This document shows, piece by piece, positions 1 to 8,384 of a stretch of DNA of 64,000 nucleotides. Source of the DNA: Novosphingobium sp. BW1 (GTDB lineage: Bacteria; Pseudomonadota; Alphaproteobacteria; Sphingomonadales; Sphingomonadaceae); NCBI RefSeq assembly GCF_008107685.1, contig NZ_VIRF01000058.1:62001-126000 (forward strand), in the 5' to 3' direction. The notes below the pieces were generated by a model. That model saw nothing but the letters and a program-made list of their open reading frames with translations. It searched no databases and had not been told where the DNA came from. The position numbers and the translations under genes were made by a program. How positions within the stretch are numbered: position 1 is the stretch's first letter; each line of letters begins with the position of its first letter.

Positions 1-2388
1 GTGGCCGGGATCATCGGCCTGATTGGTTTGTGGGTCGTGCTCATGCGCGACATGCCAGATGCCAAGTCGCTGCTTGCCTACCAACCGCCGCTGCCGACCA
101 TGGTGCGCGATATCAATGGCGATATTGCCTATAGCTATGCGCGCGAACGCCGCGTGCAGCTGCGCTATGTCGATTTGCCACGCCCGCTGGTCAACGCATT
201 CCTTTCAGCCGAGGACCGCACGTTTTGGTCGCATGGCGGCGTCGATATCGGGGGGTTTGCGGGGGCCGTGGTCGACTATGTCTCCAAGTACGGTTCGGGT
301 CAGCGCGCCAAGGGTGGCTCGACGATCACCCAGCAGGTCGCCAAGAACATCTTGATTGGCGATGAGTATTCGGTGACCCGCAAGCTGAAGGAGATGGTTC
401 TCGCGTATCGCATCGAGGGGGTGCTTTCGAAGGAGCAGATCCTCGAGCTCTATCTCAACGAGATCCCGCTTGGCCGCCGCTCGTTCGGTGTCCAGGCCGC
501 CGCACGCGCCTATTTTGACAAGGACGTGGACGAGTTGAAGCTGAGCGAAGCCGCCTTTCTCGCCATCCTGCCCCGCGCGCCCGAGGTCTACGGGCGCAAG
601 AAGCACGAAGCCCGCGCGCTTGAACGTCGCAACTGGGTGCTCGATCAGATGGTGCGCAACGAATGGGTCAGCGAAGCGGATGCCGCCCAGGCAAAGGCGC
701 AGCCGCTCGGTCTCGTTACGCAGCGCGGCCCCGACTACGATCCCGCCAACGGCTACTTCATCGAGGAAGTGCGCCGCCGCCTGATCGACCGCTATGGTGA
801 AAAAGCCGAGGATGGCCCCAACAGTGTCTATGCAGGCGGTCTGTGGGTGCGCACCTCGCTCGATCCCGAGCTGCAGGGCGCGGTACGCGCCGCGCTGCGC
901 AAGGGGCTTCTGAACTACCACGGCCGTCGTGGCTGGGCGGGGCCGATCGCGCACATCAACGACATGGAGAACTGGCAGACCCAGCTCATCGTCTCGAACA
1001 AGACCATCGACTACCAGGACTGGCGCGTCGGGGTTGTGCTCGATGCCGCGAACGGGGAAGGGCGCATCGGCTTTTCCGATGGCGAGATCGCCGCGCTCAC
1101 GAATGTCCCGGACCGCGCCAAGGTCGGAGATTTCCTCGCTGCGGCCCCGGTCTCGGCCGGGACCTACGCGGTACGCACCGTGCCCGAGGTCTCGGGCGGC
1201 ATGGTCATGGAGCAGCCCTATTCGGGCCGTCTTCTGGCCCTCCAGGGCGGCTTTGATTCCGGTTTGGGCTCGTTCAACCGCGCGGTCCAGGCCGAGCGCC
1301 AGCCCGGTTCGACGATCAAGCCCTTCGTCTATGCGACCGGACTCGACAACGGCATGACGCCCGCGACGCAGGTGCTCGACGGCACTTTCTGTGTCTACCA
1401 GGGCGGCAACCTTGGGCAGAAGTGCTTCCGCAACTTCGGCAACGAGGGCGGTGCCGGTTCGCGCACCATGCGCTGGGGGCTCGAACAGTCGCGCAACCTG
1501 ATGACCGTGCGTATCGCCAATGACATTGGCATGGGCAAGGTGGTCAAGACCTTCAAGACCATGGGTATCGGCGAGTACAAGCCCTACCTCTCCTTTGCGC
1601 TTGGCGCAGGCGAGACGACTGTGGCGCGCATGGCCAACGCCTACTCCGCGCTCGCCAACAACGGCGTGCAGTATGACGCCTCGGTCATCGACTACGTGCA
1701 GGATCGCAGTGGCAAGGTCATCTGGAAGGCCGACAAGCGCAACTGCGATGGCTGCAACATGGCCGAATGGGATGGCAAGCCGATGCCGCGCATTGCGCGC
1801 CGTGGCAAGCAGGTGATGAACGCGGACACCGCCTACCAGACCATCCACATGCTCGAAGGTGTTGTCACGCGCGGTACCGCGGTGCGTCTGCGCAGCTTGA
1901 ACCTGCCGCTTTTCGGCAAGACCGGCACCACCAACGGTCCGACCGACGTGTGGTTTATGGGCGGCTCGCAGGACTACGTGGGCGGTGTCTACGTGGGCTA
2001 CGACAATCCCCGCTCGCTGGGGGGCTATGCCCAGGGTGGGCGGATTGCCGCACCGATCTTCAGGGATGTGATCGAGGCCACGCGCGCGCGCTGGAGCGAC
2101 CGGCCCTTCGTCGCGCCGTCGGGCGTGCGCATGGTGCGCATCGACCGCGTGACTGGCAAGCAGGTCATGGGCGTGGAGCCTTCGGACGAACCCAAGGCTT
2201 CCGTCATCTGGGAAGCCTTCAAGCCCGACACCGAACCGCGCCAGTACACCGCCGAGGACGAGTTTACCAAGCGGCGCGATGCGTTGATTGCCGAGATCGA
2301 TGGCGCGCGCAAGGCGCGGGCGGCGGCGGCGAAAGCTGCCCAGGGCGTGGCCGAAAACTTCGCCGAGGAGCAGGGCGGCATCTACTGA
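1..2388 (+). CDS. mrcA: Penicillin-binding protein 1A, 5' end cut by window edge
   Basis: This is a bifunctional class A PBP that polymerises glycan strands and cross-links peptides in the periplasm, anchored by an N-terminal membrane helix. The glycosyltransferase domain comes first, with the catalytic-Glu motif SAEDRTFWSHGG near residue 70 and KGGSTITQQ near 105. The transpeptidase domain carries all three signatures: STIK with Ser437 and Lys440, SRN at 497-499, and KTGTT from Lys640. The frame is open from the first base, and the visible N-terminus is only part of a hydrophobic helix, so the true start lies upstream. The C-terminus ends in an Ala/Lys-rich tail. The domain order makes the family assignment firm; calling it 1A rather than another class A paralogue is less certain. 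Confidence 0.93.
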   Translation: MAGIIGLIGLWVVLMRDMPDAKSLLAYQPPLPTMVRDINGDIAYSYARERRVQLRYVDLPRPLVNAFLSAEDRTFWSHGGVDIGGFAGAVVDYVSKYGSGQRAKGGSTITQQVAKNILIGDEYSVTRKLKEMVLAYRIEGVLSKEQILELYLNEIPLGRRSFGVQAAARAYFDKDVDELKLSEAAFLAILPRAPEVYGRKKHEARALERRNWVLDQMVRNEWVSEADAAQAKAQPLGLVTQRGPDYDPANGYFIEEVRRRLIDRYGEKAEDGPNSVYAGGLWVRTSLDPELQGAVRAALRKGLLNYHGRRGWAGPIAHINDMENWQTQLIVSNKTIDYQDWRVGVVLDAANGEGRIGFSDGEIAALTNVPDRAKVGDFLAAAPVSAGTYAVRTVPEVSGGMVMEQPYSGRLLALQGGFDSGLGSFNRAVQAERQPGSTIKPFVYATGLDNGMTPATQVLDGTFCVYQGGNLGQKCFRNFGNEGGAGSRTMRWGLEQSRNLMTVRIANDIGMGKVVKTFKTMGIGEYKPYLSFALGAGETTVARMANAYSALANNGVQYDASVIDYVQDRSGKVIWKADKRNCDGCNMAEWDGKPMPRIARRGKQVMNADTAYQTIHMLEGVVTRGTAVRLRSLNLPLFGKTGTTNGPTDVWFMGGSQDYVGGVYVGYDNPRSLGGYAQGGRIAAPIFRDVIEATRARWSDRPFVAPSGVRMVRIDRVTGKQVMGVEPSDEPKASVIWEAFKPDTEPRQYTAEDEFTKRRDALIAEIDGARKARAAAAKAAQGVAENFAEEQGGIY

Positions 2389-2594
2389 TCAGAGCCAGCG
2401 GGGAAATCCTGGCGGACTTTGGGCGAAGTGAAAGGGCACCGGGTTCCCCGGGCCTAGCGCGTCGTTCAGGGATATGCCTGCGAGGTCATATGTGTGTGTA
2501 AATTGCACATACAATTCAATCCCAAGTATTATTACTTGTTATTAAGCCTTCATGGGCACTGTCCCCGGGGATTCCGAACGGGGGTTGGTTGCAG

Positions 2595-3851
2595 ATGTCG
2601 CAGGTTACACCGCGCAGTCTCACGTTACGCTATGTCGTGGCGCTGGGACTGATCGCACTCCTCAGCATCGTTTCGCACTTCGTCCTGACCGAGACGTTGC
2701 GGGCGAACGAAGGCGGCGCAGCGATCATCAACATGAGCGGGCGTCAGCGTATGCTTTCGCAGCGCATCAGCGCACTTGCGGATGATCTCCACCGGGGCGA
2801 TGAGGAGGTACGCGAACCCCTCGTGACGGCTGTGCGCCAATTTGCCGATGCGCATCGCGTACTGGCCGGCCTCGCTTCGAGGCAGGAAGGTGCCACGGTT
2901 GCCGAGCGTCGTTTGTACGACATCTATTACGGACCTGGCGAAATAGACCGCCTCGCTCGGCGTTTTCTGGATGCGGCCGAGGCGGAGGTCGCCCTTCCGC
3001 AGGAAGGTCATGGACCCGCGGCCGCCGACGAGATCGGGAACCTGCGCAATCTGTCGATTCTCTCGCGCGGACCCTTGCTCGCCGGTCTTGAGGAGGTGGT
3101 CGCGATCCACCAGTCGGTCAGCGAGGTGCGCGCCCAGCAGATGGAGCGAATCCAGTGGGGGATCCTTGCGATCGTGCTTCTGACCCTGGCGTTCGAGGTT
3201 CTCTTTATCTTTCGGCCGATGGTGCGGCGCATTTCCGAGTACGTGGGCCAACTCCTGGATCTGGCCGACCACGACTATCTTACCGGAGTGCTCAATCGCC
3301 GGGCGTTCACCGCGCTGGCCGAGGCCGAAATCCAGCGCGCGCGTCGCCACGACCGGCCGATGTCGCTGCTCCTCCTGGACGTTGATCGCTTCAAGCAGGT
3401 CAACGATTTCCATGGCCACCTTGCGGGTGACGAGGTGCTCTGCGGGGTTGCCCAGATTCTCGACATGCAGGGGCGCCGTGAAGACTTGGTCGGGCGAATT
3501 GGAGGTGAGGAATTCGCCATCCTGCTTCCCGAGACGTCCCTCGCGGGCGCCATCGATGTGGCTGACCGAGTACGCGAGACCGTGGCAGGAGAGCCGTTCA
3601 TGGCTGCTGGCAAGGCGCTCAGCATCACGTTGAGTGTCGGTGTGACGGAAGTGGACAGGACCTCGCCCTGCGGGGTTGTGACCGCCATGGCACGGGCGGA
3701 TCAGATGCTCTATCATGCGAAGAGCGCAGGCCGGAACTGTGTGCGTCCCTTCCGGGGCTCGATCCTGCCGATCCGCAATGCCGCCAAGCGCTCGGAGCCT
3801 GTCCTCGCCGATTCCCGGGTTCTCGGGGCCTCAGGCGAGGGCATCGGCTAG
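2595..3851 (+). CDS. Membrane diguanylate cyclase with PilJ/NarX-type sensor domain
   Basis: It should make cyclic di-GMP from two GTP at the inner membrane. A first membrane helix lies at about residues 7-30. A periplasmic region follows that contains the type IV pili methyl-accepting (PilJ/NarX-like) motif INMSGRQRMLSQRIS, the element that binds nitrate in NarX. A second helix lies near 185-205 and then a GGDEF domain. The active-site loop reads GGEEF, and RRED sits five residues upstream, matching the RxxD inhibitory site, so product feedback is expected. The ATG at 2595 is preferred over an in-frame TTG at 2589 because GGGG lies about ten bases upstream. It converges with the next gene, leaving one base between the stops. 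Activity is likely; the ligand is inference. Confidence 0.9.
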   Translation: MSQVTPRSLTLRYVVALGLIALLSIVSHFVLTETLRANEGGAAIINMSGRQRMLSQRISALADDLHRGDEEVREPLVTAVRQFADAHRVLAGLASRQEGATVAERRLYDIYYGPGEIDRLARRFLDAAEAEVALPQEGHGPAAADEIGNLRNLSILSRGPLLAGLEEVVAIHQSVSEVRAQQMERIQWGILAIVLLTLAFEVLFIFRPMVRRISEYVGQLLDLADHDYLTGVLNRRAFTALAEAEIQRARRHDRPMSLLLLDVDRFKQVNDFHGHLAGDEVLCGVAQILDMQGRREDLVGRIGGEEFAILLPETSLAGAIDVADRVRETVAGEPFMAAGKALSITLSVGVTEVDRTSPCGVVTAMARADQMLYHAKSAGRNCVRPFRGSILPIRNAAKRSEPVLADSRVLGASGEGIG

Positions 3852-3852
3852 T

Positions 3853-4953
3853 TCAGGTTTTGGCTATCGCCACGCTGTCACCCGCCTTCCATTGCCGGAT
3901 CGTCAGGTAGGGGCCCTGCAGGGCAGCGCGCACAAGCGGACCAAAGCCCAGCATCGTACCATCCTCCCCCTGTGCTGCGGGAAGAAGGCGGACCTGCTCC
4001 AGAGCAAGTCGCAGGCCCGAAGGGGTAAGCGATGGCGCGCGTGCAAGCGCGTGGGCAACCAAGCGAGCCAGATCGTGATCGCGGGCCATCGCGGCATGGT
4101 GGGCGCTGGCATCGGGAAATTCGTCCTTAAGCGCCCTGAAGTGCGGATTGCGCTCGGTTGCAAATGACAGGTGCAGCCAACCCTCGAGATCTTCGGGGCT
4201 TGCAGGGGCGTGTGGCGTCGTGGCGTTTCGGGCCGCGAGGAGATTTAGCAGGCAGATACCGTCATAGCCCGACTGGCCAATCGCATCGCACAGTTCGCGT
4301 GGCGGCGCTGATCGCCCCAGATAGATTAGGGCATCAGGGCGCGCCTCATCTTCGTTAAGAGCCCAGACAAGAGTATCCGGAACTTCGTCCGCTCCGGCCA
4401 GCGTTGGTAAAGCTATGCTCGCGCTCGCAGCCAGGCCTGCGATCGCAGCCTCTTCCTGGAATGCCTTGGCCAGACGTTCCCCCAGGCGGGACGTCTCGTA
4501 GACGACCACCGGGCGAGCGCATCCACTGGCGATCAGGTGCCGGACAAGCCGCGCGGCCTCTTCGACGGCACCGCCTGACTGGAGCTGGAATGTATGGCGC
4601 GTGCGCGCATGCTCGTCGTGGGAGCAAATCACGGCGGGAACGCGCCGATCTTCGTAGACGCGCGCAGCGACAACGGCGTTGTCGCTGACAAAGGGCCCCA
4701 CGATCAGGGCCACGCCATCATCGATCAGGCGATGGCAGGCTTCCTCGACCGCGGCTCCGGTGCCGCCGGGCAGGCCCAGCGCATAGGCGTGCACGATCTC
4801 CACTTCGGGGAGTGCGCAGCCGGTGCTGCGCAGCGCCGCGATTTCGCGATCAAGCCAGAAGGCGATGTCGCGGTAGGCGGGCGAATCGTCGTTCTCGTCC
4901 ACCCGCAGGTCCGCTGCGTCGTTGAGCACTCCGATCCTGATCCTGTCGGTCAT
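3853..4953 (-). CDS. Type 1 periplasmic-binding-fold protein without export signal
   Basis: The sequence has the layout of branched-chain amino acid ABC substrate-binding proteins (Peripla_BP_6): an [12 protein letters not shown] opening strand, a [19 protein letters not shown] segment like the usual GPxxS...AxA motif, and a second-lobe strand [15 protein letters not shown]. It is 366 residues long. The start at 4953 is preceded by GGGGATCGGG. Unlike normal family members it has no signal peptide or lipobox, and the frame upstream of the ATG encodes only Pro/Arg/Gly-rich sequence. No permease or ATPase gene is adjacent. It may therefore act in the cytoplasm as a ligand sensor, in the manner of AmiC, but that is inference. 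Confidence 0.6.
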   Translation of the reverse strand: MTDRIRIGVLNDAADLRVDENDDSPAYRDIAFWLDREIAALRSTGCALPEVEIVHAYALGLPGGTGAAVEEACHRLIDDGVALIVGPFVSDNAVVAARVYEDRRVPAVICSHDEHARTRHTFQLQSGGAVEEAARLVRHLIASGCARPVVVYETSRLGERLAKAFQEEAAIAGLAASASIALPTLAGADEVPDTLVWALNEDEARPDALIYLGRSAPPRELCDAIGQSGYDGICLLNLLAARNATTPHAPASPEDLEGWLHLSFATERNPHFRALKDEFPDASAHHAAMARDHDLARLVAHALARAPSLTPSGLRLALEQVRLLPAAQGEDGTMLGFGPLVRAALQGPYLTIRQWKAGDSVAIAKT

Positions 4954-5097
4954 TCCCGATCCCCTTTGTCTGGCGGGGCCGGAGGAGCCGGGGCCGCATC
5001 GCCTTGGGGGAGGAAATGGTTCGACGCACAAAAGGCTGCACGAGCCTGTGCGCTTTTGCCGTCAGGTCTCCAAGGGGCAGGAGCAGGAAGGTCGCGC

Positions 5098-5520
5098 TCA
5101 GCGCCGGGGCGCCAGAATGCAGCGCATCGCGCCGGCCTCAGGCTCGGGGCCGGGGGCCGTTTCTTCGAGGAAACCCGCACTGATGCGCGTAAAGCGGCGG
5201 TTGCGGAAGACGCCGCCCGTCATCACCACCTCGGAACCTGTATGCAGGTAGCTTCCGCGCACGCCTTTGGCGAGATAGCTGGACGCATTGACGATGGTGA
5301 AGTCGTATTCGGGAACTGGCTCGCCGATCAGGCCCCCCGCATCGCCGGGCAGTTCGCAGGCATAGCGCCCCATCTTGAGCGTGCCAATCTTGCCCCCCGG
5401 AACCGGCGGCGGTTCCGGGCTGTCGGCGCCCGCCGAACTGAGCGGCGCGGCAAGGGCCAGGGAAGTAGCAAGGCACAGGATCGCCGGCGAAAGGCGGCGG
5501 GAGAGGGCGGCTCGGTTCAT
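5098..5520 (-). CDS. Small secreted protein of unknown function, divergent from efp
   Basis: The product is about 140 residues. A signal peptide is clear: [10 protein letters not shown] followed by a hydrophobic Ala/Leu stretch ending near SSAGA. The mature part has two cysteines, one in the segment YACELPG and one in AMRCIL, that could form a disulfide, and a run of hydrophobic/Gly-rich strands ([21 protein letters not shown]). A TTG ten codons upstream (5550) is a weaker alternative start. It is transcribed away from efp, and the two share a 144-base intergenic region. I do not recognise a named family. Confidence 0.6.
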   Translation of the reverse strand: MNRAALSRRLSPAILCLATSLALAAPLSSAGADSPEPPPVPGGKIGTLKMGRYACELPGDAGGLIGEPVPEYDFTIVNASSYLAKGVRGSYLHTGSEVVMTGGVFRNRRFTRISAGFLEETAPGPEPEAGAMRCILAPRR

Positions 5521-5664
5521 GACAGCCGCGCTAGCACCGCAGCGAGGCAATTGCCATGCCCGTCTGCCTCGGCTAAGGGGCGCGGGATTTGCGAAACCCT
5601 GTGTCTCTCCTGTAGAGGTCCGGAACCGTTTCGCTCAGCTCTTTCCCATCGAAGGCAGGTTTCC

Positions 5665-6228
5665 ATGAAGATCAGCGGCGTCGACATTCGTCCCGGCAAC
5701 ATTCTCGAATACGAAAAGGGCATCTGGAAGGTGGCCAAGACGCAGCATACCCAGCCCGGCAAGGGTGGTGCGTACATGCAGGTCGAGATGAAGAACCTCG
5801 TCGATGGCCGCAAGACCAATGTGCGCTTCCGCAGCGCCGACACCATCGAGAAGGTGCGTCTCGACACCAAGGACTTCCAGTACCTCTACGCCGAGGGCGA
5901 CATGCTGGTGTTCATGGACACCGAGACCTACGACCAGATCCAGCTTCCCGCCGATCTTCTCGGCGATGCCGCGGCTTTCCTCCAGGACGGCATGCAGGTC
6001 GCCCTTGAGCTGTGGGAAGAACGCCCGATCTCGGTGCAACTGCCCGAGCAGGTCGAGGCGGTCATTGTCGAGGCCGACGCCGTGGTGAAGGGGCAGACCG
6101 CCTCGTCGAGCTACAAGCCGGCTGTCCTCGACAACGGCGTTCGCGTGATGGTGCCGCCGCACATCGAAAGCGGTACGCGCATCGTCGTTGACGTTTATGA
6201 AAAGGCCTACGTGCGAAAGGCGGACTGA
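5665..6228 (+). CDS. efp: Translation elongation factor P
   Basis: EF-P binds the ribosome between the P and E sites and relieves stalling at polyproline stretches. The 187-residue protein has the three-barrel layout: a KOW-like N-domain ([16 protein letters not shown]), a middle OB domain and a C-terminal OB domain ending [19 protein letters not shown]. The loop residue that is modified in other bacteria is Lys33 in QPGKGGAY. No EpmA, EpmB or EarP gene is nearby, so any modification enzyme is elsewhere. The start at 5665 has an AGG-type ribosome site; the frame is open far upstream, but that part is not EF-P. It is followed two bases later by a small secreted protein and then suhB, probably as one transcript. 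Confidence 0.97.
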   Translation: MKISGVDIRPGNILEYEKGIWKVAKTQHTQPGKGGAYMQVEMKNLVDGRKTNVRFRSADTIEKVRLDTKDFQYLYAEGDMLVFMDTETYDQIQLPADLLGDAAAFLQDGMQVALELWEERPISVQLPEQVEAVIVEADAVVKGQTASSSYKPAVLDNGVRVMVPPHIESGTRIVVDVYEKAYVRKAD

Positions 6229-6230
6229 TC

Positions 6231-6602
6231 ATGAAGCTGCGTTCCAACTTCCACAAGCTGGCGCTCGGCGCTGCCCTGTCCTTCCTGGCCCTGCCGGTCG
6301 GCGTGGCAGCGCAGGACGCCGCTCCGGCCCAGCCCAAGGCCGAGGACGTGCAGAACGCGCTCCTCTATCTCAACGTGATGGTCTCTGCCGTGCGCTCCGA
6401 GCAGGTAGAGGAGCCGGTCAAGAATGCGCTGGTGGGCTGTCTCTACAACAACTCGCTGGGCAAGATCGGCACGTCGGTGGATGGCCTTATCGCCAAGAAT
6501 GCCGACAAGGTTCACCGTGACAAGCCCGGCGAGTTGCTGCAAGCCATTGCCCTGGTTTGCGGCTATCAGCCCGAAGGCACGAGCGCGGGCAACGGGCGCT
6601 GA
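6231..6602 (+). CDS. Small secreted protein downstream of efp
   Basis: The 123-residue product starts two bases after the efp stop, so the two are almost certainly co-transcribed and probably translationally coupled. It begins with a signal peptide (MKLRSNFHKLALGAALSFLALPVGVAAQ). The mature protein is mostly predicted helix, with single cysteines in VGCLYN and VCGYQ that could pair. No named domain is recognised. After the stop, a hairpin (CACCCGA-TCGT-TCGGGTG, 6604-6621) without a T-run and a 17-base inverted repeat (6648-6664) precede suhB. Confidence 0.65.
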   Translation: MKLRSNFHKLALGAALSFLALPVGVAAQDAAPAQPKAEDVQNALLYLNVMVSAVRSEQVEEPVKNALVGCLYNNSLGKIGTSVDGLIAKNADKVHRDKPGELLQAIALVCGYQPEGTSAGNGR

Positions 6603-6683
6603 CCACCCGATCGTTCGGGTGAGGTCGGCGCGTTTGAAAATTGATGTGCCGGCCCGGCCGGCAGTAGGAGCAGAGTAAAGGTT

Positions 6684-7520
6684 ATGGCCGCAATTTCCGG
6701 TCTCATCCGCGTCATGGAAAAGGCCGCCCGCAAGGCTGGTGGCCGACTTCGCCGTGACTTCGGTGAAGTCGAACATCTCCAGGTCTCGCGCAAGGGGCCG
6801 TCCGACTTCGTCTCCAAGGCTGACCAGGCCGCCGAGCGCACCATCTGGGACGAACTGCGCGCAGCCCGTCCGGACTGGGGTTTCCTGTTCGAGGAAGGCG
6901 GCTCGATCGAGGGCGATCCCGACAAGCCGCGCTTCATCGTCGATCCCCTCGACGGCACCACGAACTTCCTTCACGGTATTCCGCACTTCGCGATCTCGAT
7001 CGCGGTGCAGGAACCGCGCCTTGACGGCAACAAGTCGATCAATGGCGGCTGGGGTGAGGTGACCGCAGGGCTGATCTATCAGCCGATCACCGACGAGAGC
7101 TTCTGGGCCGAAAAGAGCCGGGGCGCCTGGCTCCACGATGCGCGTCTGCGCGTCTCCTCGCGTCGCCACCTCGATGAGAGCGTGATCGCGACGGGCATTC
7201 CCTTTCAGAGGCATGGCAACGTAGCGGAATGGTCGCGCATTTATCAGGCGCTTGCACCGCAGGTGGCCGGCATCCGTCGCTTCGGTTCGGCCGCGCTTGA
7301 TCTCGCCTGGGTCGCGGCGGGCCGTTACGAGGGATTCTGGGAAGCCGATCTGAAGCCCTGGGACACGGCAGCAGGCTGCCTTCTCGTGCGCGAGGCTGGC
7401 GGTTTCGTATCGGACTGGAAGGGCCGCTCGCTTCCCTATTGCGACAACCAGATCCTGGCAGGCAACGACGTGCTGCATTCGCGCATTCACAAGATCCTCG
7501 CGAACTCGCTCAAGGGCTGA
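6684..7520 (+). CDS. suhB: Inositol monophosphatase family protein
   Basis: It is a Mg-dependent sugar/inositol phosphate phosphatase of the IMPase fold, 278 residues. Motif A reads DPLDGTTNF with metal ligands Asp87 and Asp90. The first ligand region is FEEGG, and motif B is KPWDTAAGCLLVREAGG near the C-terminus. The start at 6684 has AAAGG upstream. In many alphaproteobacteria the efp-hypothetical-suhB order recurs, and SuhB homologues can also act in rRNA antitermination. Which substrate it uses cannot be read from the sequence. A strong terminator follows. Confidence 0.9.
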   Translation: MAAISGLIRVMEKAARKAGGRLRRDFGEVEHLQVSRKGPSDFVSKADQAAERTIWDELRAARPDWGFLFEEGGSIEGDPDKPRFIVDPLDGTTNFLHGIPHFAISIAVQEPRLDGNKSINGGWGEVTAGLIYQPITDESFWAEKSRGAWLHDARLRVSSRRHLDESVIATGIPFQRHGNVAEWSRIYQALAPQVAGIRRFGSAALDLAWVAAGRYEGFWEADLKPWDTAAGCLLVREAGGFVSDWKGRSLPYCDNQILAGNDVLHSRIHKILANSLKG

Positions 7521-7544
7521 GCCCCGCGCATGATCCGGATCGGG

Positions 7545-7570
7545 AAAGGGCGGCTTTAGCCGCCCTTTTT
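7545..7570 (+). terminator. Rho-independent terminator after suhB
   Basis: An 11-bp stem AAAGGGCGGCT / AGCCGCCCTTT encloses a two-base centre (in practice a slightly larger loop) and runs into a T-tract. It lies 25 bases past the suhB stop. Confidence 0.88.
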
Positions 7571-7736
7571 CGTGTTGGCACATGGATTTTTCGGATGTGC
7601 CAACGCATTGGAAAAGTAGCCTTACTATCTCTTTTTAGGGTGTATTTGCAGGCTTTGCCCGGTCGTGCGGGGAACTGTTCTGTTCCCGACGCTGTTTCTA
7701 TGTGGTACTTACGTAGCGCTGGTCCGGGGAGATGGA

Positions 7737-8114
7737 ATGGCGATCAGGAACGTCCTTTGCTTGGGTCTTGGTCTCGGGGCATGTGTCCCGGCCGCCGCTG
7801 TTCATGCAGGAGAGCCTGTCGCGAAGGGAGTGGTTCCGCTGGCGCTCGCCGCCTCTTCGGCACGCGCCCTGTCGCCGGACGCAGGTCTCGACTTTCGTGG
7901 ATTTACCCTTTCCGCAAAGCCCTTCAATACTCGAGGGCGTAGCGAGCGTGTCGCACTTGGCCCGGCTCCCGAAGCGGACACCGAAAAGATCAAGCTGCGC
8001 TGGCAGTACGCGGCCGGTGAGGATGGGCCGCGTTTCGAGATCGGTTCGTTCGGATCGCGCAAGGGGGCGATGAAGCGCCAATTGCTCCACGTCGCACTCG
8101 ATTGGGAATTCTGA
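7737..8114 (+). CDS. Small secreted protein of unknown function
   Basis: The 125-residue product has a signal peptide (MAIRNVLCLGLGLGACVPAAAVHA). The mature part is polar and ends QLLHVALDWEF; a C-terminal Phe on a beta-like strand is typical of outer-membrane or periplasmic beta proteins. The ATG at 7737 follows GGGGAGATGGA, and the frame extends 24 codons upstream without good start features. It stands alone between the suhB terminator and a tRNA gene. No family is recognised. Confidence 0.55.
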   Translation: MAIRNVLCLGLGLGACVPAAAVHAGEPVAKGVVPLALAASSARALSPDAGLDFRGFTLSAKPFNTRGRSERVALGPAPEADTEKIKLRWQYAAGEDGPRFEIGSFGSRKGAMKRQLLHVALDWEF

Positions 8115-8217
8115 TAAAAGACCTGCACCGGTGCAAATGTCCGTCTCGGTGGGTATTCGCACATTGGCCTCTTGAATGCGCCGATAGCTGCCGCTAAGCG
8201 TCTGGCCTTCATCCCGT

Positions 8218-8301
8218 GCCCCTGTGGCGGAATGGTAGACGCGAACGACTCAAAATCGTTTGTCGAAAGACGTGCCCGTTCGAGTCGGGCCAGGGGCACC
8301 A
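8218..8301 (+). tRNA. tRNA-Leu (anticodon CAA)
   Basis: The acceptor stem GCCCCTG pairs with CAGGGGC. The anticodon loop CTCAAAA sits on stem AACGA/TCGTT, which puts CAA at positions 34-36. A long class II variable arm and a T arm (CCCG-TTCGAGT-CGGG) follow. The CCA end is encoded (8299-8301). Confidence 0.95.
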
Positions 8302-8384
8302 TGCCGCCACGCGCTGTGGCTCGGCTCTCTTCCATGATGGTATGAGCACTTGCCTTTTACAGGGCATTCCATAGCCTTGCACGC

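Noticed and set aside
205..1848. A 547-codon open frame antisense to the PBP1A gene
   Set aside because: It is low-complexity His/Arg/Leu-rich sequence from the GC-rich complementary strand; the plus strand encodes conserved PBP motifs throughout.
4594..5664. Open extension of the efp frame upstream
   Set aside because: EF-P starts at 5665 with its own ribosome site; the upstream part is antisense to other genes.
7576..7595. TGGCACATGG as a possible sigma-54 promoter for the small secreted protein
   Set aside because: The -12 GC element is missing at the required spacing.
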